The position numbers and the translations under genes were made by a program. Under the pieces are notes generated by a model. It worked only from the letters and a program-made list of their open reading frames with translations, made no database searches and had not been told where the DNA came from. Source: Klebsormidium nitens (lineage: Eukaryota > Streptophyta > Klebsormidiophyceae > Klebsormidiales > Klebsormidiaceae). From it: 64,000 nucleotides of DNA. Of the stretch, positions 58,971-64,000 are shown piece after piece. Location of the stretch: assembly GCA_000708835.1 (NCBI GenBank), contig DF237304.1, positions 31,005 through 95,004 of the forward strand. Reading direction: 5' to 3'. Each line of letters starts with the position of its first letter. The first letter of the stretch is position 1.

Positions 58971-60342
58971 TCAGCGACGACTACCGCAATGTTAACGGCT
59001 CCTTAGCTCTTCTGCGACCAACTTCTATAAGATTCGGGAAAAGTTCAGGAAGCACGTCTCGGCTCACCACACTCACTGGCTCGTTCGGAGCATCGGCCCC
59101 GCTCAAGGTGGTAGCACCAAAACGGCGCCTTCGCAGCGAGCCGCGCGTTGACTTGCGTGCTACACGCCAGCGGCGATCCTGAATAAATATCATACTCTTA
59201 ATCAGCGGGGACGACTCTGGAATGCTACGAAAGACGGATTTGCTGCCTTATGCGTAGGATCAAGACAGAGTCACCTTACAGGCAGTAAGGGAACAGCCTT
59301 TTTAGAACAAGTCCAACAGTTGCCAGAAGCCGTACTCTTGAGTATCTTTACTGTGCAATCTCGTTCGGCAGCTTAATGCGGACGCAAAGCTTCGCAAGAC
59401 CCGTTGTAGGTCTTCAGGATCCATTGTCAAGCAAAAGCCCGACGATAAAAGTCTGACGTCATTCAAAACAAAGGTGCGTCTTTCTTCCGCGTATCTCTTC
59501 ACGACTAAAGGGATCGAGACAGCATCCTTTCAGGATCCTTCACACAAACGTTCTCAGCATCAGGCGAATTCTTAGTCAGCACGCTTCGACATGGTACTCC
59601 TGAAACTCACCCTGCTTCAATCCGCACTCTCACAAGGAGCCTCGGCGCACGCTCGCTCCGCTGGCCTACTAGTTGCGCTTACACTGCCGGGTCGGGCGAC
59701 CGGAAATAAAGTCCTCGTTGGGGCCCACCCTGCAACGAGCATGCGAATCCTTAGACAGCCCCAGCACTCTGACCTAAGCGTGAAGCGGGAGCTTGGAACA
59801 TAGCACATGACTATCTTCCAGAGCGTGGTAATTCGGGAGCCAGTATACAAACTAAACTCGTCTACCCAAGAGATCAGCTTAATCAGGTACGAGATACTTG
59901 AAGCACAGCAAGGCTCTGCTATTCGCCAAAGGGACCGAGGAGGAGGAGAAGCAATCGTCAGATACATCAGAGGAACCATCAAAAGCCTTGCGCATAAGAT
60001 GATCAATAAGGCAGTCAAAAAGGACAAGCATCCCTATGCTGAACCAGCAATAAAGCAGGACAGTTTCTTGAATGGATCCAACTTCGTACAGGACGTCATC
60101 ACAGCGGAGAGCAGAACGAAATCAGAGTCTTGAGAGGAAGATAGCGACGTGTCTGAGAGAGGAAGTTTAATTCGCTCAGATCGCTGACCCTTATGAACGT
60201 ACAACTTACGAAAGAACGTGTGACGTTTGATGAGATGCCTGATCTCGCTCTTTGCTTCGCCAAGCATTCCACCTTCGAACTTGTTCGTCACGTCACTCAC
60301 CGCAACTGTTTCAATGTACTCCTGCTAGGGCCACAACTCAGG
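58971..60342. other. Downstream flank of the F-box/ARM gene, weak minus-strand open segments
   Basis: Two minus-strand frames look somewhat coding: 59527-59302 (contains DPEDLQRVLRSFASALSCR, ends LLDLF and TAA, preceded by an AAAG acceptor) and about 59175-58981 (contains RDVLPELFPNLIEVGRRR, ends TAG, preceded by a TTCAG acceptor). No family recognised. They may be parts of one unknown gene or chance. Confidence 0.25.
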
Positions 60343-62673
60343 CTACTGCTCCGGCTCCGCCGCTTCGCCCGCTTTCCAGCCGCCGCTAGTTTCTTCCGGC
60401 CTGCCACCTTCCAACGCTCCCGCTTCTCCTGGCTCCACACCCAAAAGGCACAGGATCTGCGCTGCCAGTTCCCGTAGCTCACTTGGGTTTGGTTCGTAGT
60501 CGGGCCATTGCAATGTGCAGTACCTCTCCAGCTTCTGAATGCTCCCAGGCACTGCAGCAATCGCTCGTGCAGTCTCGCTGTCTGCCGCCAGGTTCTTCAA
60601 AGCTTTCAATGCCTCATCCTTCCCCATATTTGATACATCTACCATCCTTACGAGTCCCGCTAAAGCCCCTGGCATGGCCGCTATGGTTTTCCCGATCGCC
60701 ATGTCCTCCGCCAGAACGGCGAGCACAGATGCCTGTAACAGCGGTGACGCCAACTTGTTTACCATGGCACCAAGTCTCTCGAGACACCCCGGGACGGCAG
60801 CGACCGTTTTACTGTTTGCCGGCTTTGCCACCAGGTTCAGTAGAATGCGGGTTGTTGACTCCAGCAGATACCTGTAGTCCTTATCCGAGGCAAGAATTTC
60901 GACAAGCCGTCGCATAACGCCGGGTGTCTCCAAGGTCGCCCTCTGCACGCTGACCTCTTCTGTCAATGTGCCCAAAAGTACCGTGCTCCAGTACATGTGC
61001 TCAGCGCGTTCAGCCACCACGCTTTCTGAGGTCCCCAGAAGAGCAAACAGCGACTCCAGACACCTGGGCATGCTGGCAATGACTTTCACCTTTGCAGCAT
61101 CTGCAGCAAGGATGTTCAGTATCTTGACAGCTTGCACTTGTGCGCTGACACTCGCACAGGCCAGTAATCCTACCAATTCCGCTTGAATCCCCGGCACTTC
61201 CCACACCTTGTCGACATACTCCGGGCTAGCCCCAAGGAACCACAGTATCTCTCCAGCCGCTCGGTGAGCGTGCGAGCTTGGACTGTGCAAGAGACTGAGC
61301 AGCTTTTGTAGGCACCCCGGCAAAGCGACTACACAGGCTTGGAACCTACACCCCAACTCCATCAAAGCCACTGTTACAGGCTCAAGCGCCTCGTCAGGTA
61401 TTCCTGCATCCATAAGTCCAACCAGCTTCTCCAGAAGACCATGCACTTCTGGGATCGCCTCGCAAAGTTCGTCATCGCATACCACCTTCTCAAGGACGCA
61501 GGCAGCCAGTTCACGCATGGGCCCGCACCCAAGAAGATCGATGATCCGCTGCAGGCAACCCGGCACGTTCGCTATGACGGTTCGCGCCTCAAACTCCGCC
61601 GCTAAGCTCTGCACAGCCCCCAGGACATCGCCATTCACCGCTTCCAAAGGTGCGTTGGTCAAAAGCTCTGCCAAGTGCCGCACTATGCCAGGCGTCTGAA
61701 CTATCAGTCTGCACGCGTCGTCATCGGATGCTAGATACCACAGGATTCCAGGCACATTCGTCTGGGGGTCTGCGTTTGGGGTTTGCAGGAGGGCCCCAAG
61801 GCGCTGTAAACACCCTGGCGCCTGCGCAATGGCCACCCTGCTCCCAGCGTTGCTTGCCAGAGCCAGCAGCACCCTGACCGCCTTTTCTCTAACATCTACG
61901 CTGCGGCTATCCAGCAATGCGACAACTTTCTCCAGGCTCCTTGGAACGCCGATCCTTGATGGATTCTCAGTATCAATCCCCGCTGCTTCATTGCCCCACC
62001 AGAACACTTTCTTCAGGGAACCTGACCTCAGGGTGTACGTTGCCCCCGTCAAACAGTTCAGCTCCAGGCTTGTCAAGGACGGAAACCGCTCGATGAACGC
62101 ATCAAATCTAAGAGGGGAAACTGCAAACCCTTGCAGCGTCAAGGTACGCAACTGAGCAAAAGGCTTTGGCAGCCAATCATTGCACAAGAGCCTTTGAAAA
62201 ACCTGCGGTTCTCTTGTCCAGTAGAGAACCTCCAGAGTTGCCAGCTCTTTGCATGCCTGGAACATCAGGAGCATGTACTCAAAATCGATGATGCTTGCTG
62301 CTCCGGCCCCTCCCATAAACAAGTGAATCTCCTCAAGCGAGTCCTGTGCCTGGAGAATGATGGACTGCAGGATAGCTGCTAGATTCACCGGATGCTCCAC
62401 AACCAAAGCCACTTTTGTCAAGAGGGAAGCGCACTTTCTCTGCTGGAGCATGTACCGCAGGAAAGCTGATTCGTCTTCAGACTGGTTGAAATCCCAGTCC
62501 AGACACCCAGCATTGTGCACTAGTTCCTGGAATCGCTTGCAGACTGCCTCTAGCCGCAGCCTTTGGAGGGCCTTGGGCTCGGTGAAGGTGTTCGGATTCC
62601 ACAGCAGCTTCTCAAAGATCTGCCCAACCAAGTCATCGCTCAAGCGCTCAAAACAGTTCCTGTGAGCTTCCAT
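60343..62673 (-). CDS. Intronless F-box protein with armadillo-like repeats
   Basis: Probable substrate adaptor of an SCF ubiquitin ligase. Single uninterrupted frame of 776 residues. Residues 8-55 form an F-box-like domain (RLSDDLVGQIFEKLLWNP, LRLEAVCKRFQELV). Residues 85-225 look like irregular leucine-rich repeats (LEEIHLFMGG, LRTLTLQGFAVSP, LTSLELNCLTGA). From about 235 to 745, armadillo-like repeats recur about every 40-45 residues, with VPGCLQRLxxLL-type cores repeated many times (APGCLQRLGALL, VPGCLQRIIDLL, LPGCLQKLLSLL, VPGCLERLGAMV). The C-terminal 30 residues are acidic and low-complexity. The strong regularity of the repeats suggests recent internal duplication. The lack of introns contrasts with most other genes here and suggests a retro-derived or fast-evolving family. 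A paralogue starts 456 bp upstream in the opposite direction. Confidence 0.85.
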   Translation of the reverse strand: MEAHRNCFERLSDDLVGQIFEKLLWNPNTFTEPKALQRLRLEAVCKRFQELVHNAGCLDWDFNQSEDESAFLRYMLQQRKCASLLTKVALVVEHPVNLAAILQSIILQAQDSLEEIHLFMGGAGAASIIDFEYMLLMFQACKELATLEVLYWTREPQVFQRLLCNDWLPKPFAQLRTLTLQGFAVSPLRFDAFIERFPSLTSLELNCLTGATYTLRSGSLKKVFWWGNEAAGIDTENPSRIGVPRSLEKVVALLDSRSVDVREKAVRVLLALASNAGSRVAIAQAPGCLQRLGALLQTPNADPQTNVPGILWYLASDDDACRLIVQTPGIVRHLAELLTNAPLEAVNGDVLGAVQSLAAEFEARTVIANVPGCLQRIIDLLGCGPMRELAACVLEKVVCDDELCEAIPEVHGLLEKLVGLMDAGIPDEALEPVTVALMELGCRFQACVVALPGCLQKLLSLLHSPSSHAHRAAGEILWFLGASPEYVDKVWEVPGIQAELVGLLACASVSAQVQAVKILNILAADAAKVKVIASMPRCLESLFALLGTSESVVAERAEHMYWSTVLLGTLTEEVSVQRATLETPGVMRRLVEILASDKDYRYLLESTTRILLNLVAKPANSKTVAAVPGCLERLGAMVNKLASPLLQASVLAVLAEDMAIGKTIAAMPGALAGLVRMVDVSNMGKDEALKALKNLAADSETARAIAAVPGSIQKLERYCTLQWPDYEPNPSELRELAAQILCLLGVEPGEAGALEGGRPEETSGGWKAGEAAEPEQ

Positions 62674-63129
62674 GGCTTCTCCTTGGCCAGATGGCCTCTG
62701 CTTCTGCTAGTTCAATGCACTTAAAAGGTGGCAAAGGCAACACCGAATGGCATTGGCAGACACTTGCAGCTGGCGCGTTCACAGCATCCTTCAAAAAGGA
62801 TTTCAATGCTGCCTGAGGGAGACTGGGTATCTAGGTTGATGGGAAATTGCACCCAAGTGTTTCCTAAAGGCTATTCTTGTTTTTTTTGATATCGTTTCAA
62901 CCGTCGATCGGCACTCTGAAGCAAGATAGCCGCTCGATGAAGGGATCATCAGCATGGGACCAGTTTCTGGCTCAGGATGTGTACCGTGTAACTCACGTGG
63001 CGACCAATCACTGTGAAAGGAACTGGACTGGTCGCTACCTTTCGGAGGCCGATGAAGCTGTAATTTGCAAATTGCCGTTGCCATTGCTTCTTCTGTGGTG
63101 ATTTGGGGGTAGAGTTATTGACGCTTGCC
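62674..63129. promoter_or_regulatory. 456-bp divergent spacer between two F-box/ARM paralogues
   Basis: The two start codons face away from each other. The spacer is not an obvious inverted duplication although both first coding regions are homologous. No promoter motif could be assigned. Confidence 0.4.
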
Positions 63130-64000
63130 ATGGATGCACATAGCAACTATTTTGACGCTCTGAGCGATGAACTGTTGGAGTGCATTTTCGAGAAACTCTT
63201 GTGGAATCCTCAAGAGTTTGCCAGGGGCGCGGCACAAGGCTCGCGAGAGACTGTGGCTGGAGGCAGTCTGCAAAAGGTTCCAAAGGCTAGTGCACACGTC
63301 CGGGTATCTGGATTGGAAATTCGACAAGCCTGAGGATGGGAACGCATTCTTGTGTTACATGGTGCGCCAACGAAAATGTACAAGGCTCTTGACAAAGGTG
63401 GCTTTGGATGTTGAGACGTCAGTGCAGTTGGTAGCGATCCTCCAGTCAGTCATTTTTGCAGCCCAGGACAGCCTTGAGGAGCTTCACTTGTTCGTAGGGC
63501 GTCTTGTCCTACAGGATGCAGTCAGTTGGGAACACATTTTCCTTCTCCTTGCTGCGGTGGAAAGGCTCCGCATTCTGGACATATTCCTTTGGGGAGAAGA
63601 ACATAGGCGGCGGTCGCTGGTGGCTTTGAGCACATTCTGGTTCCCAAAACCCTTCGAAAACCTGCAGTCCCTCACACTGTACGGCTTTGCCATCCCCAGT
63701 GATCAATCTGGCGCACTCTTGAAAAGCTTCCCAGTGTTAAAAGCCTTGGAGCTTCATTCATACGTGGGCGAAACCTGTGCCCTTGAGGAAAGACTGTTGG
63801 AGAAAGCTTTCTGGTGGGGCAACCAAAAAGCTTGCATTGATGTAGCAAATCCAGAAAGAGTTAGTCTGCCGAGAAGCCTTGAAAAAGTGGTGGCGCTGTT
63901 GGGGAGCAGAATTCTGGTTGTAAGCCAGACGGCTGCAGTGACACTGCGCACTCTGTCAGATAGCGCCGATGCTCGGAAAGCCATAGGTTCCTGGGACTCT
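63130..64000 (+). pseudogene. F-box/ARM paralogue with a frameshift near 63220, 3'-partial
   Basis: Starts with ATG and an F-box start very close to the intact paralogue (MDAHSNYFDALSDELLECIF, EKLLWNPQEF). The frame then breaks. From about 63221 the +1 frame is open to the window end with clear homology: RERLWLEAVCKRFQRLVH, GYLDWKF, RLLTKVALDVE, AAQDSLEELHLFVG, KPFENLQSLTLYGFA, KAFWWGN and RSLEKVVALLGSR at the first ARM-like repeat. One extra base (or two missing) at about 63215-63225 separates the two parts; no intron fits. The long intact remainder with family-like substitutions means the break is recent, or a sequencing error, or an alternative start is used. The rest lies beyond the window. 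Confidence 0.75.

Noticed and set aside
1-64000. CRISPR arrays, bacterial operons, rRNA genes
   Set aside because: None seen; spliced eukaryotic genes throughout, and the short repeats are exon-edge duplications or inverted-repeat elements.

Overview
The window is nuclear DNA from a eukaryote, most likely a green alga of the streptophyte (charophyte) line. Eight protein-coding loci are recognisable; six of them are split by GT-AG introns of about 200-1,100 bp, and exons are more GC-rich than introns. The gene mix supports this placement: a plastid-targeted adenylosuccinate synthetase closest to land-plant forms, a plant CYP22/PPIH-type cyclophilin, a plastid J-like membrane protein resembling NdhT/CRRJ, a BIM-like plant bHLH factor, and a flagellar gene (CFAP69), which implies motile cells. 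A Klebsormidium-like alga fits, but the genus is an inference.

Layout: CFAP69-like gene (+, about 245-4784, 5' part outside the window); gene-poor stretch; DENND1-like Rab GEF (+, about 7184-11963); repeat-rich spacer with a small inverted-repeat element (13510-13784); bHLH gene (+, 14399-17218); spacer with one weak ORF; plastid J-like gene (+, 20853-25215); spacer with a 761-bp inverted-repeat transposon (25884-26644); adenylosuccinate synthetase (-, 33701-27040), divergent from a cyclophilin gene (+, 34262-38244); 5-kb spacer; a very large gene (+, 43346-55144); 5-kb spacer with no convincing gene; an intronless F-box/ARM gene (-, 62673-60343), head-to-head with a frameshifted paralogue that runs off the end (+, 63130-64000).

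The most striking object is the gene at 43346-55144. Seventeen exons with matching splice phases join a possible organelle-targeting N-terminus, a degenerate EF-hand-like segment, two cyclic-nucleotide-binding domains with intact phosphate-binding cassettes, and a complete carotenoid cleavage dioxygenase with all four iron-binding histidines. If transcripts confirm it, this is a cyclic-nucleotide-gated carotenoid oxygenase in one polypeptide.

Two further patterns run across the window. First, five of the six intron-containing genes other than the bHLH gene and the cyclophilin do not exist as a class here, so stated exactly: CFAP69, DENND1-like, J-like, adenylosuccinate synthetase and the fusion gene (five of seven spliced genes) carry partial tandem copies ('ghost exons') of an exon edge beside the real exon, often with a broken splice site. 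Second, the palindromic octamer TGACGTCA occurs about 21 times where roughly one is expected by chance.
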